A stretch of DNA of 64,000 nt, from contig JADJAH010000003.1 of the NCBI GenBank assembly GCA_016704345.1, forward strand, positions 533,170 to 597,169. The letters are read 5' to 3'. Under the pieces are notes generated by a model that saw nothing but the letters and a program-made list of their open reading frames with translations, did not search any database and was not told the DNA's origin. Origin of the DNA: Ignavibacteria bacterium. Its GTDB lineage: Bacteria; Bacteroidota; Ignavibacteria; Tepidaquicellales; Tepidaquicellaceae. The position numbers were made by a program, and so were the translations under genes. Positions 24,871-34,219 of the stretch are shown here, piece by piece (the first letter of the stretch is position 1; every line of letters starts with the position of its first letter).

Positions 24871-27800
24871 CAAGAGCAAGACAGTATAAACCAGGTACCA
24901 GTAATGTAATATCATCCGGCGGACTATCGGGAACAAATGGTCAGGTAAGATTAAATACTTTCGTAAAAAATCCTTACGGAAGAGCGGACGGGAAAATTGT
25001 TTACGAATATAAGGCTAATGGTGTCCCGTTCAGCGGATCAATAATTACAAACAGTGTTTCATCATCCGGATCGGGTGCTAATACTGACCTTGGAATCGGA
25101 GGCACTCCGCTTAACGTTGATGTTTCAGGTCTGCATACTAATAAGGTGTATAAATGGAGATCAAGGGTTCAGTATAATCTTGTGAATAATCCATATCAGA
25201 AATTCGGACCATGGAAATATTATTCAAATTATATTTCCAATCCGCAGGATGGGTTTAAGGCAATTACAGTTGATAATACCGCACCATCTATTTCATATTC
25301 CAATCTGCTGAATACAAGCAACATGTCAAATGTTTCATTGACCAATGTTGTAGTTACAGATGCGAGCGGAGTTCAGGGTACATCCGGCTCGCGTCCGAGA
25401 ATATATTTTAAAAGAAAACCGGACGTAAATTCTTTTTTTGACAATACAAACTCTACAGGTGGCTGGAAATATTCTGAAGCCTCCGGCTCTGTCTCACCAT
25501 TTGATTTTACAATCAATTATACCTTACTGAACGGAGTTTTAACCGGTCAGGATACTATACAATACTTCGTAACAGCTCAGGACATTAGGCCGTTCGGTGC
25601 TGTAAATGTAGGAATAACAAGCGGAACGTTTTCCGTAAATCCGTCATCGGTAAATTTGACATCTACCGCATTCCCGGTTGGAGGAACCATCAATTCATAT
25701 ATAGTCAGCGTCTATTTATTTCAATCATTCACTCCCGAAAGCGGACCTGTAGGAACTACTGTTACAATTGGGGGAGTAGGCTTCAATCCCGTACCCTCAA
25801 ACAACGCAGTTTATTTTGGAGCAGTAAGAGTACCTGTTTCCGGCTCAACCAGCACAAGCCTTACAGTAACAGTTCCGGCAGGCGCTGACCATAAAAACAT
25901 ATCCGTTACAAATCTTGGAACAAATCTTACCCGTTATTCATCAAAACCTTTCAGGGTTACTTTCAGATCTTGCCCTGTACCCGAGTTTGCCTCAAAGCTT
26001 GACTTTGTAAATCAACCGGCTCGGGGTTTAAGTATAATTGATTTTGACGGTGACGGGAAACCTGATGTCGCTTCATTTATTGCAGCCGATTCAGTTTCAA
26101 TATTCCGGAATATTTCCTCCGTTGGTTTACTTAACTTTGAACCGAGAACCAGCTTTTCTGTAGGCTCAGGTGAATATGACATTAATTCAGGAGACCTTGA
26201 CGGTGACGGAAAACCTGATATAATAGGTGTCAATTCCAATGACAATACAATTTCAATATTGCGCAATACATCCACTCCGGGAAATATTAACTTTGCCTTA
26301 AAATCTGATTTCAACACAGGATCTTATCCTACATCAGTGGCAACAGGTGATCTGGACGGAGACGGTAAACCTGATTTGGCAGTGACAAACCTTGCCAATA
26401 ACAATGTTTCATTATTTCTGAATACTTCAACTGTTGGAAATATTAATTTTGCTCCAAGGGTTGATTTCAGTTCAGCAACATTACCGATCTCAGTAGGTAT
26501 AGGAGATATTGATGGTGACGGGAAACCCGATATTGTAATTGCAAACAATAGCTCAGCGACAATATTAGTTTTACAAAATCTCTCAACTTCCGGAAATTTA
26601 AATTTCAGCTCTGCTCTAAGCCTCACAACAGGTTCATCTCCCAGATCAGTTAGTTTAGGAGATATAGACGGTGACGGTAAAGCTGAAATTGTTGTTGCAA
26701 ATACTACCAGCTCAACACTTTCTGTTTTCAGAAATTTATCTACGGCAGGAAGTATAAACTTATCCAATAAAGTGGATTTCGTAACAGGTTCATCGCCCCA
26801 ATCAGTTAGTTTAGGAGATATAGACGGTGATGGCAAAACCGATCTGACTGTTAGCAATGAAAACAGCTCAACGGTGTCGGTCTTCCGCAATACATCTTCA
26901 ATTGGAGTAATAAATTCAGGAAGTTTTGCAGGTAAGGTGGATTTTTCTACAAACTCATTTCCTCAGACAGTAAGAGCCGGAGATTTGGATCTCGACGGTA
27001 AGCCGGATATTACCATGGCAGAATCAAATGGTATATCAATTTTAAGAAATCTCGCTTCAGGTTCTCCGCTGACAGAGATCAATGTTAAAGGAAACAATTT
27101 AAGCATTCCGGATGGTACAGTAACAACGACTTCGGCAAATCATACTTACTTTGATACAATGGTTGTAGGCGGAAATAAAATCCGGACTTTTACGATTCAA
27201 AATACCGGCACCGATAGTCTTAACATTACCGGTATCACAATCACAGGTGCAAATGCATCATTATTCTCACCCGGAGCATTGACACCTGCCGGAAAGATCA
27301 TGCCCGGCGATTCTGCTAAATTCACATTAACTTTTACTCCTGACTCTGCAGGAATCAAGAATGCTGTCGTCAATATTGCCAGTACAGACTGTGACGAAAA
27401 GAATTATGATTTTGCAGTCAAAGGAAATTCGGTATCTGCAATAAGACAGCTTAATCTGACAATGTTCATTCAGGGATTTTATGATTCCGGAACTGATGCA
27501 ATGATCTCCGATACTGTACAGGTGAAAATTAGAAACAGTACTTCACCTTATGCTATAGTTGATTCTTCAAAGGCAATTGTAAATTCATCAGGGCAGGGAA
27601 CATTTTTATTTTCAAATGCAGTAAACGGAACCAATTATTATATAGCTGTAAAGCACAGGAATTCCATTGAGACATGGAGTAACACGACTCAACAGTTTAT
27701 ATCAAACTCACTGACTTATGATTTCACATCAGCTTCGTCTCAGGCTTTCGGAAATAACATGATACAGATAGATGCATCGCCTGTTCGATTCGCTATTTAC

Positions 27801-27986
27801 AGCGGAGATGTAAATCAAGAAGATGTGATTGACGGTTCTGATACGCAATTAATCGATAATGATGCAACTAATTTTGAAACCGGGTATCTCCCGACTGATA
27901 TAAACGGAGACAATTTTATTGACGGAACTGATGCAGCTATTGCTGATAATAATGAGGCGAATTTTGTGAGCGTAGCTCGACCGTGA
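24825..27986 (+). CDS. Giant FG-GAP protein, C-terminal segment: TIG-like, FG-GAP and dockerin-like parts
   Basis: Continuation of the preceding segment; the listed GTG start at 25146 is not needed if the frame break is healed. It begins GGRAAVFYGNGITGRIARAR. Domains in order: possible Ig-like segment with DNTAPSISYSN, an IPT/TIG-like domain (FTPESGPVGTTVTIGGVGFN), six to seven FG-GAP/VCBS repeats (GDLDGDGKPD...), a choice-of-anchor-D-like domain (SLNITGITITGANASLF... KNAVVNIAS) and the shared C-terminal module (SPYAIVDSS, KHRNSIETWS, SSQAFGNNM, YSGDVNQEDVIDGSD, ending SVARP). It lacks the T9SS NPFNPST signal. Confidence 0.88.
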   Translation, partial: GRAAVFYGNGITGRIARARQYKPGTSNVISSGGLSGTNGQVRLNTFVKNPYGRADGKIVYEYKANGVPFSGSIITNSVSSSGSGANTDLGIGGTPLNVDVSGLHTNKVYKWRSRVQYNLVNNPYQKFGPWKYYSNYISNPQDGFKAITVDNTAPSISYSNLLNTSNMSNVSLTNVVVTDASGVQGTSGSRPRIYFKRKPDVNSFFDNTNSTGGWKYSEASGSVSPFDFTINYTLLNGVLTGQDTIQYFVTAQDIRPFGAVNVGITSGTFSVNPSSVNLTSTAFPVGGTINSYIVSVYLFQSFTPESGPVGTTVTIGGVGFNPVPSNNAVYFGAVRVPVSGSTSTSLTVTVPAGADHKNISVTNLGTNLTRYSSKPFRVTFRSCPVPEFASKLDFVNQPARGLSIIDFDGDGKPDVASFIAADSVSIFRNISSVGLLNFEPRTSFSVGSGEYDINSGDLDGDGKPDIIGVNSNDNTISILRNTSTPGNINFALKSDFNTGSYPTSVATGDLDGDGKPDLAVTNLANNNVSLFLNTSTVGNINFAPRVDFSSATLPISVGIGDIDGDGKPDIVIANNSSATILVLQNLSTSGNLNFSSALSLTTGSSPRSVSLGDIDGDGKAEIVVANTTSSTLSVFRNLSTAGSINLSNKVDFVTGSSPQSVSLGDIDGDGKTDLTVSNENSSTVSVFRNTSSIGVINSGSFAGKVDFSTNSFPQTVRAGDLDLDGKPDITMAESNGISILRNLASGSPLTEINVKGNNLSIPDGTVTTTSANHTYFDTMVVGGNKIRTFTIQNTGTDSLNITGITITGANASLFSPGALTPAGKIMPGDSAKFTLTFTPDSAGIKNAVVNIASTDCDEKNYDFAVKGNSVSAIRQLNLTMFIQGFYDSGTDAMISDTVQVKIRNSTSPYAIVDSSKAIVNSSGQGTFLFSNAVNGTNYYIAVKHRNSIETWSNTTQQFISNSLTYDFTSASSQAFGNNMIQIDASPVRFAIYSGDVNQEDVIDGSDTQLIDNDATNFETGYLPTDINGDNFIDGTDAAIADNNEANFVSVARP

Positions 27987-28368
27987 TAAAGTATACTTTC
28001 ATCAAAGTGACTGGAAATAAGTAAGTTACATCTCACAATCGTGAAAGATTAACCGGCAGCCTGTGGTTCACCACAGAGAGTCTGAGGAATCCAACAGGTT
28101 GTCAGTTCAATCTGACATCTGGTATTAAATTAAATTCTTAAAATTTTTGTCTCCGCGGCCTGCCACCAGGTGGGAGTCTCCCGCCTTGATTGTCTATAAT
28201 CTCATCTTGAGATTTCAGATGGGACTCCATCAAGTGGCAGGCAGCGGGAACGAGAAGATCTGCATGTGACCATCATTCACTACCATATCAGCATAAAAGT
28301 TTTTCACGATAATTGAAACTTGATTTTCGTATTTTCGTCAAAGCTATTAAAACAAAATTAAAGCAGCA
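27987..28368. other. Intergenic region with repeat
   Basis: No gene. It contains the palindromic repeat at 28149-28258 (see below) and a TTG-rich stretch before the DUF5916 gene. No clear -33/-7 pair was found. Confidence 0.3.
28149..28258. repeat. Dispersed palindromic repeat, copy 2
   Basis: CCTGCCACCAGGTGGGAGTC at the left pairs with GGGACTCCATCAAGTGGCAG at the right, making a long hairpin around CTCATCTTGAGATTTCAGA. It shares most of its sequence with 19411-19500. Confidence 0.7.
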
Positions 28369-30681
28369 TTGGCGGGGAGAACATTTCGTTCCATTTTTCT
28401 ATTCTTACTTTTTGTAGGAATCAGTTTTGCAGATGACAATCCTGATTCAACATCCACATTCATACCCAACATCAAACCCGAACTGAACATACCAAGGCTT
28501 GCTGCAGAGAACATAAAGATTGACGGCGATCTTAGCGAATATGTTTGGGAAAAAGCGGCAGTCATTAGTAATTTTACGGAGATAAGTCCGGGAGACAATG
28601 TAAAGCCCGAAGTGGAAACAGAAGGTCGTGTGTTCTATGATGAAGAATATCTTTACTTTGGATTTACTGCCTACGAGACTGACATGAAGAGTCTCCGTGC
28701 TTCCATGAGCGACCGCGACAGAATGTATGCGGATGACTGGATCGGAGCCTTCATTGATACTTACGGCGGACTCAAGCAGGGATTCGAAATGTACTGCAAT
28801 CCGAAAGGGATACAAGGAGATCTTCTGTGGACAACGAACAACGAAGATTCGAACTTTGATATAATTTATGATTCTGAAGCAAAAATATTTAAAGACAAGT
28901 GGACGGCGGAGTTCAGAATACCGTTCAAGAGTCTGAGATTTCCGGAAACCAAAGAGCAGAACTGGCGCATACACATTATCCGCAATCGCCCCCGCGGCGC
29001 GAGACAGGAAATTTACTGGGCATCGGTTTCAAGAGATGATCCGAATTTCATGGGACAGTCAGGATTTCTCAAAGGTATAAAGGATGTCGAGCGTGGAAAG
29101 GACATTCAGTTCCTGCCATACATTCTCGGTACGCAGGGTAGTTCGCTTGACGATCCCTCTGATCCGGATTCTGAATTCAAGCATGACAAGGTTCAGGGTC
29201 AGCTTGGTATTAATGCCAAGTACGGGTTAAGCTCTACATTAACGCTTGATGCTACATTGAATCCTGATTTCAGTCAAGTAGAAGCAGACGCTCCCCAGAT
29301 AAGCATTAACTCTCCCTTTGCATTGTTCTATCCCGAGAAGCGTCCTTTCTTTCTTGAAGGGAAGCAGAATTTTTCCACACCTGTCAATGTAGTTTACACA
29401 CGCTCTCTCAACAATCCACTCGGCGCACTTAAGCTTAGCGGAAGGACAGGCAAAACGGAAATCGGATTTCTTTCGGCTTATGATGAGAATACTCCGTTCA
29501 TTCTTCCTTTGCTTGAACGAAGTTATTTTCTGCCAAGCAATAAGAAATCATTGTCGAACATTTTCCGGCTTAAGTATGATCTCGGCGGTGAAGACTATCT
29601 GGGATTTGTACTGTCCGACAGGGAAGAGAGTCCGCATGAAGACAAGACATTTGACTTTACGGGATTCAACAGGAATATTGCAATTGACGGAAGCTTCAAC
29701 CTTGCCTCAAATTATTATCTCAGTTTTCAATTGCTTGGTTATAACACAAAAGAGTTTACTGATACTTCATTCTACTACAACACATTGAAAGACCAGACAT
29801 TTGATGACGGCAAGAATACTTTGCTCTATGACGGGGAAACATTCAGCGGACTTGGCGCTTACGCTTCATTCAGCAGGTCTGCCAGAGGATGGAATTTCTT
29901 TGCCGAGTATATTTTTGAATCGCCTAATGCAAGAAGAGATAACGGATTCATTCAGAACAATGATTATCACAATGCATTTATGGTTCAGGAATACCAGTTC
30001 TATCCCGAGAGCAAGATATTCAGAAGGATCAATCCGGAATTTTATATCAACTATCAGTGGACTGCTTCAGGCAGGCTGATAGATGAATATACAAAGATCG
30101 GGCTTGTGACAGAATTCAATAACGGACTTAAGCTGGAGCTCGGATATCTTCCGTTCAACCAGGGAGAATACGGCGGTGTGTTTCATCAGAATGTTCACAG
30201 ATATAACTTCGGGATCTTTGGTGACAATTTCAGCAAGATTCTGACAGGCGGAATTTACGGAGATTGGGGAAAGTACATTGTAAGGTTTGAAGACCCGTCG
30301 TTTGTGGGGCATGGGTTCAACATAAATTTATATGCCACTGTAAAACCATTTGACAGACTTAGAAACGATATTGAATACAGCTATTCACAACTTGCGCGCT
30401 CGTCAGGCGGGGAGTTGTTGTATGCCGGGTATGTTATCAGCGACAAAATTTCTTATCAGTTCAACAAGAATTTCTTTCTCCGTGTGCTGCTGCAATACGA
30501 CATGTTCGGAAGGATATTCACGATCGATCCGCTTCTCAGTTATAAATGGAATCCCTACACTATCTTCTTCGTGGGCTCATCACATGATATCAATGAACTC
30601 TCCGATGCAAATGCAATCAGCAACTACTACGAGACCGACAGGCAGTTCTTTGTGAAGTTTCAGTATTTGTGGAGCTTGTGA
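28369..30681 (+). CDS. DUF5916 outer-membrane protein with CBM9-like domain
   Basis: 770 aa, TTG start (no ATG nearby); signal peptide FRSIFLFLLFVGISFADD. Residues about 45-230 form a CBM9-like carbohydrate-binding fold (IKIDGDLSEYVWEKA, FYDEEYLYFGFTAYE, DDWIGAFIDTYG). The rest (SQVEADAPQISINSPFALFYPEKRPFFLEG, then alternating beta strands to the end) is the DUF5916 barrel with a C-terminal FVKFQYLWSL. Family members are outer-membrane proteins of unknown function, probably for glycan or small-molecule uptake. The last 45 bp are duplicated at 31296-31340. Confidence 0.85.
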   Translation: MAGRTFRSIFLFLLFVGISFADDNPDSTSTFIPNIKPELNIPRLAAENIKIDGDLSEYVWEKAAVISNFTEISPGDNVKPEVETEGRVFYDEEYLYFGFTAYETDMKSLRASMSDRDRMYADDWIGAFIDTYGGLKQGFEMYCNPKGIQGDLLWTTNNEDSNFDIIYDSEAKIFKDKWTAEFRIPFKSLRFPETKEQNWRIHIIRNRPRGARQEIYWASVSRDDPNFMGQSGFLKGIKDVERGKDIQFLPYILGTQGSSLDDPSDPDSEFKHDKVQGQLGINAKYGLSSTLTLDATLNPDFSQVEADAPQISINSPFALFYPEKRPFFLEGKQNFSTPVNVVYTRSLNNPLGALKLSGRTGKTEIGFLSAYDENTPFILPLLERSYFLPSNKKSLSNIFRLKYDLGGEDYLGFVLSDREESPHEDKTFDFTGFNRNIAIDGSFNLASNYYLSFQLLGYNTKEFTDTSFYYNTLKDQTFDDGKNTLLYDGETFSGLGAYASFSRSARGWNFFAEYIFESPNARRDNGFIQNNDYHNAFMVQEYQFYPESKIFRRINPEFYINYQWTASGRLIDEYTKIGLVTEFNNGLKLELGYLPFNQGEYGGVFHQNVHRYNFGIFGDNFSKILTGGIYGDWGKYIVRFEDPSFVGHGFNINLYATVKPFDRLRNDIEYSYSQLARSSGGELLYAGYVISDKISYQFNKNFFLRVLLQYDMFGRIFTIDPLLSYKWNPYTIFFVGSSHDINELSDANAISNYYETDRQFFVKFQYLWSL
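30637..30681 (+). repeat. 45-bp direct repeat, left copy (gene 3' end)
   Basis: The last 45 bp of the DUF5916 gene, matching 31296-31340 at 42 of 45 positions by eye. The pair brackets the DUF433/DUF5615 module. Confidence 0.85.
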
Positions 30682-30817
30682 TATTTTTTAATTACTTCAT
30701 TTGAATGCAGTTCAGATCATGATTAGAGGTTGTAAAGCAAGAAAGATACTTCAATATAGATTGAGCACTTCTGCATTTACAAAATCAGCCTGGAATAATA
30801 TAAAGTTACATTTGCTC

Positions 30818-30825
30818 TATCTTTG
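30818..30825 (+). promoter_or_regulatory. Bacteroidota-type -7 element (TATCTTTG)
   Basis: Matches TAnnTTTG, 42 bp before the DUF433 ATG. No clear TTG partner lies 17-23 bp upstream. Confidence 0.4.
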
Positions 30826-30866
30826 TATTTAATATTGTCAGTTCGTAGACTAAATTAAAAAAAATT

Positions 30867-31103
30867 ATGAACGAAGAACTTTTAAAGAGAATAACAACAG
30901 ACCCTGCGGTATTGTCCGGAAAACCAGTCATCAGAGGTATGAGGATTACCGTCGAACAAATTCTGATTGCATTAGCATCAAATGTATCCACTGCTGATTT
31001 GATGAATGACTATCCCGAACTTGAGCCACAAGATCTAAAAGCCGTTTTGCTGTATGCGGCAAGATTAGTTGAAGGCGAAAGAGTTTATAATTTAGATGTA
31101 TAG
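30867..31103 (+). CDS. DUF433 antitoxin-like protein
   Basis: 78 aa, with the core pattern RITTDPAVLSGKPVIRGMRITVEQIL followed by DLMNDYPELEPQDLKAVLLYAA. DUF433 proteins are small putative antitoxins usually paired with DUF5615 (PIN-like). The partner follows after a 9-bp gap, but is truncated. A second complete pair is at 39658-40295. Confidence 0.85.
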   Translation: MNEELLKRITTDPAVLSGKPVIRGMRITVEQILIALASNVSTADLMNDYPELEPQDLKAVLLYAARLVEGERVYNLDV

Positions 31104-31112
31104 CTCCGGTAG

Positions 31113-31331
31113 ATGAAATTATTGGTTGATGTCGGTGTAGGTCGAAAAGTCGAAACTTTCTTGACAGAGTGTGGATTCGATTCAAAATCCGTTAGAGATA
31201 TTGATCCATCGATGAAAGACTCTGAAATTCTTAAGATTGCACTTAGTGAAGAGAGAGTTCATTGTAGCGTCAGGACTTCCGTCCCGACACAAAAAGACAG
31301 GCAGTTCTTTGTAAAGTTTCAGTATTTGTGA
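31113..31331 (+). pseudogene. Truncated DUF5615 (PIN-like) toxin fused to a duplicated gene end
   Basis: Residues 1-47 (MKLLVDVGVGRKVETFLTEC... to ILKIALSEER) match the N-terminal third of DUF5615 proteins. The normal family continues for about 65 more residues (about 110-116 aa; compare the 116-aa copy at 39945), with the acidic metal-binding residues there. Instead the frame runs into VHCSVRTSVPTQK and then DRQFFVKFQYL, the copied end of the DUF5916 gene. The toxin part cannot be complete; the DUF433 upstream may be an orphan antitoxin. Confidence 0.75.
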
Positions 31332-31340
31332 AGTTTGTGA
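31296..31340 (+). repeat. 45-bp direct repeat, right copy
   Basis: Same sequence as 30637-30681 with three mismatches, lying 615 bp downstream. It closes the DUF433/DUF5615 module like an attachment-site scar, or marks a recombination joint. Confidence 0.85.
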
Positions 31341-31375
31341 GCTGCTTTTCGTCAAATACCCGAATAACCATTGAA

Positions 31376-32317
31376 TTAAGGTAGATTCTCTTTAAGGGCA
31401 TTTAGATTTTCCAGCAATTCTTTGAAAATTAAGAGGTGCGGTTTTTGGCTTTGTGAATTTTCGATATCGGATTTAACAGTTCTGAGTATAGTCTCGAGTT
31501 GTATATCAATTTCCTGCATTGTCTTATTTTCAGACATTGCTTTGAAGATTTTCATCCAATGAGAAATCTTAATTCCTAAATAGTCTATCTTTTTTATGCT
31601 TGAAAGATAATTATCTAATATACCCGACCGAGCAATTCTTCCAAAATTATTTCCTTTGTCATGTTCTGCCTTATCAGATGCTTCCTCTTTGCTTCTTGGG
31701 TATGGATGTCTGAAAGATTCCGGAGGTCTGATTATATTTGAACTTCTATTGCCAGAACTGTTTCTTGAGTTAGACCAATGAAAATTTCGAAACTCGGCAC
31801 CATATTTAGCAAGTTCTATGTATGGAAAAAGTAACAAAGGATTCCCGGAGAGAACATCAGAGAGAAACCAAGGAGTAACAACCAAAAGATCTTGCACATT
31901 ACATGAATCGGGGTCAATTGTGTATCTAAAACTAGGCTCACTTTCCTTAGAGAAAACATACCATGCTTTCAACTCAATACCGAAAATAATATTCCTTGTA
32001 TCCTGTGTTTGAGTAAATAGGATGTCTGGAAATGTTTGTGATTGTCGTATAAACGAATAATCCGAGTATTCATTATCTTCGTCCCAATTTCCTCTAAGTG
32101 AATTCAATATGTCAACAATTTGGGATTCAATAATTGCTGAAAAGAGATTTCCAACAGCATATATGTCAGTTACATTAATGCCTTTAATAAGGATTTCAGA
32201 TTTGAAGTACTTTGGCAGAACCTCAAGTATATCATAAATCCGTTTCCAAAGAAGAAAGTGCTCCCAATTATTTGCAGGGAAGCTTCTTGTCGGTTCAGTG
32301 TTAGCTTGCGCTTGCAT
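31376..32317 (-). CDS. Putative type II restriction endonuclease
   Basis: 313 aa from ATG 32317 (a TTG at 32332 would add five residues). The central FPDILFTQ...IIFGIELKAW has the PD-(D/E)xK nuclease layout (PD, then 17-20 residues, then ExK). The C-terminal part is helical (YLGIKISHWMKIF). Target sequence unknown. Lies directly downstream of the DNA methylase and overlaps it by 17 bp, the usual order of restriction-modification operons. If the methylase frame break is real, an active enzyme here would be a self-risk, so either the break is an artefact or the system is lost or tuned. Confidence 0.65.
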   Translation of the reverse strand: MQAQANTEPTRSFPANNWEHFLLWKRIYDILEVLPKYFKSEILIKGINVTDIYAVGNLFSAIIESQIVDILNSLRGNWDEDNEYSDYSFIRQSQTFPDILFTQTQDTRNIIFGIELKAWYVFSKESEPSFRYTIDPDSCNVQDLLVVTPWFLSDVLSGNPLLLFPYIELAKYGAEFRNFHWSNSRNSSGNRSSNIIRPPESFRHPYPRSKEEASDKAEHDKGNNFGRIARSGILDNYLSSIKKIDYLGIKISHWMKIFKAMSENKTMQEIDIQLETILRTVKSDIENSQSQKPHLLIFKELLENLNALKENLP

Positions 32318-32681
32318 TCTCTGAGTAATCAATAGTTAAGTTGATTCCACCGAATCGCTCAATAGCCATTTGAAATATACTTCTATTTATCTCTGCTGCG
32401 TACGCTTTCCTGTTGTTAAGATAAGCGACTAACGAAGCTGTCATTAATCCCCCGAATGGTTCCCAAACAACTTGATTCTCGATTGACGAAGTGAGAACAA
32501 GTAATTCCATAAGCCTCAAGGGTTTTTGATTGAGATGAAAGTATTTTGTAGACTTGCTTGCTCTAATTCTCTCCTTCGAATGCAATGGCGGTTCGTTCCA
32601 AACGTTTGTTACTCCATACTTACCTTTGAAAATATGGAAACAGAGAAACGTATGAGTCTTTTGAAATTGAAGTTGTGCCAT
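32301..32681 (-). CDS. DNA methyltransferase, C-terminal segment (motif I half)
   Basis: Continuation of the segment at 32620-33339 in another frame. Homology starts at about 32645: KGKYGVTNVWNEPPL, HLNQKPLRLMELL, then VVWEPFGGLMTASLVAY (WEPFGG is the motif I equivalent of DPFxGSG) and KAYAAEINR. Read with the N-terminal part, this forms a beta-class N4/N6 methylase with motif IV first. A single extra base in TATTTTC near 32640-32645 explains the break. Ends 17 bp inside the endonuclease gene. Confidence 0.75.
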   Translation of the reverse strand: MAQLQFQKTHTFLCFHIFKGKYGVTNVWNEPPLHSKERIRASKSTKYFHLNQKPLRLMELLVLTSSIENQVVWEPFGGLMTASLVAYLNNRKAYAAEINRSIFQMAIERFGGINLTIDYSENASAS

Positions 32682-33339
32682 TCACTGAGAAGTATGGGCG
32701 TCCTGATGGCTTGCCGAATTTATTTGCATATTCTAACATTCTCTCAAAGTGGTCCGGAGGTGGTGCATACCACAAATGATCTTTAGTAAGATATTTGCGG
32801 CTAGCTGCATTCGAAATACCGCATGCCAAATTAGCTTTATAGATTGGGAGTCCAGTCCGTGACCATTCGATTCTGAGCCAATCTTTGAGTGAAAATTTTT
32901 GCTTTTCAATACAAAACTCTGGTCTTTTGTAGTATTGTGCACAGACCTCTGTTACAATAGGAAATGTTTTGAGTAATCTTAAATTACAATTGCCTGCAAT
33001 ATGTTGAATTCCCTTATTCCATATGTTACAACCCAAAAAGTCCCAACCACTTTTCTCAAGAATTGGATGAAGGGTTGCAAATCCAATTTCTGTATTCCAC
33101 AACCAAAGTGTTGTCCCATACCTAGATCTTTTAGTCCATTGATCAATATGCATCCCATACCAATCTTCTAATTCGGAATGTGAAACTGCATCACCTTTAA
33201 ATCCAGATACACCATATGCACCATCTGAAATAATTACATCAGGCTGTTCCCATTTATCGTAGAGTTGCAATACATCTTGATTGTAAATATGCACTCCATT
33301 TTCTCTTAATCTTTCTTGAATTGTATTGTTTGTAGACAA
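32620..33339 (-). CDS. DNA methyltransferase, N-terminal segment (motif IV half)
   Basis: 239 codons. DVIISDGAYGVSGFKGD (about 33-49) is the SD-x-x-YG motif IV; then TLWLWNTEIGFATLHPILEK, KGIQHIAGNCNLR, FPIVTEVCAQYYKRP, ACGISNAASRKYLTKDHLWY and GRPYFSVNG. This family of adenine- or cytosine-N4 methylases is a recognisable type with the catalytic motif at the N terminus and motif I at the C terminus. The native frame breaks near residue 233 (SLFPYF), after which QR-stop is an artefact. It probably protects DNA from the neighbouring endonuclease. Confidence 0.75.
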   Translation of the reverse strand: MSTNNTIQERLRENGVHIYNQDVLQLYDKWEQPDVIISDGAYGVSGFKGDAVSHSELEDWYGMHIDQWTKRSRYGTTLWLWNTEIGFATLHPILEKSGWDFLGCNIWNKGIQHIAGNCNLRLLKTFPIVTEVCAQYYKRPEFCIEKQKFSLKDWLRIEWSRTGLPIYKANLACGISNAASRKYLTKDHLWYAPPPDHFERMLEYANKFGKPSGRPYFSVNGTTSISKDSYVSLFPYFQR

Positions 33340-33480
33340 TTTTGATAGTATTCATTTTTCACAGCTGCAATTTGAAGAAATTAAGTTAAAGAAGCAAATA
33401 ATCAAATATTCCAATCAGAAACTAGCGGAAAGATATAGTATCATTCAAGAATTAAGTGTCAATTGACTTACCCTTTTTAT
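33340..33480. other. Upstream region of the restriction-modification pair
   Basis: AT-rich 140 bp between the methylase start and the repeat array. It should hold the promoter of the minus-strand methylase; no clear TTG/TAnnTTTG pair was found. Confidence 0.2.
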
Positions 33481-34035
33481 GCCGTTGTTGGTCTTAGCCC
33501 GCAATGACAACAGATTCATTAAAGTTCTCAAGTATTAGCGGGCGTGACCAAAAACTTACCCTTGCCAAGCACACACATCTCCACTGCGTACATCCGGGAA
33601 AAATAGTAACGATGAATATTTTTATGCCGTTGTTGGTCTTACCCCGCAATGACAACAGATTCATTAAAGTTCTCAAGTATTAGCGGGCATGACCAACAAC
33701 TTACCCTTGCCAAGCACACACATCTCCACTGCATACATCCGGGAAAATAGAAACGCTGAATAATGTTGAGCAAGCTCTGGTGAAGAGTTAGAGTAGAACA
33801 AAAGTGTTAGTTGTTTTATGCCGTTGTTGGTCTTAGCCCGCAATGACAGCAGAATCATTAAAAGTTCTCGAATATTAGCGGGCGACCAACAACTTACCCT
33901 TGACAACCACACGCATCTCTACTGCGTACATCCGGGAAAATAGAAACGCTGAATAATATTGAGCAAGCTCTGTGAAGAGTTAGAGTAGAACAAAAGTGTT
34001 AGTTGTTAGTCACGCTTGCTAAGACCGACAACGGC
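33481..34035. repeat. Three-copy palindromic array with inverted ends
   Basis: Copies at 33481-33625, 33626-33819 and 33820-34035 each begin GCCGTTGTTGGTCTTA and contain GCGGGC...GACCAACAACTTACCC and CCGGGAAAA. Lengths differ (145, 194, 216) because the tails are trimmed. The array ends with GCTAAGACCGACAACGGC (34018-34035), the near-complement of the beginning, so the whole block is bounded by an inverted repeat. Same family as 8611 and 19007. Minus-strand ORFs here are artefacts of the repeat. Confidence 0.85.
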
Positions 34036-34219
34036 GGAAATTCATAGTTCAATAGTTTGACCTCATTTTTGAAATTCCCCGCACTAGAAAAGTTGGAATA
34101 GGTTTGCATTGATTGCTTTCTTTGAATCCTAAAGTTGTGTAAATTTTGTGCAACTCAAATCAGTCTTCTCAAATGAATCTCAACAAACAAATTATTATTT
34201 TAATCAACTCAAATTTGCT

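Noticed and set aside
33494..33912. Minus-strand ORFs in the array upstream of the methylase
   Set aside because: Both are built from the repeat units; similar products would come from any copy.
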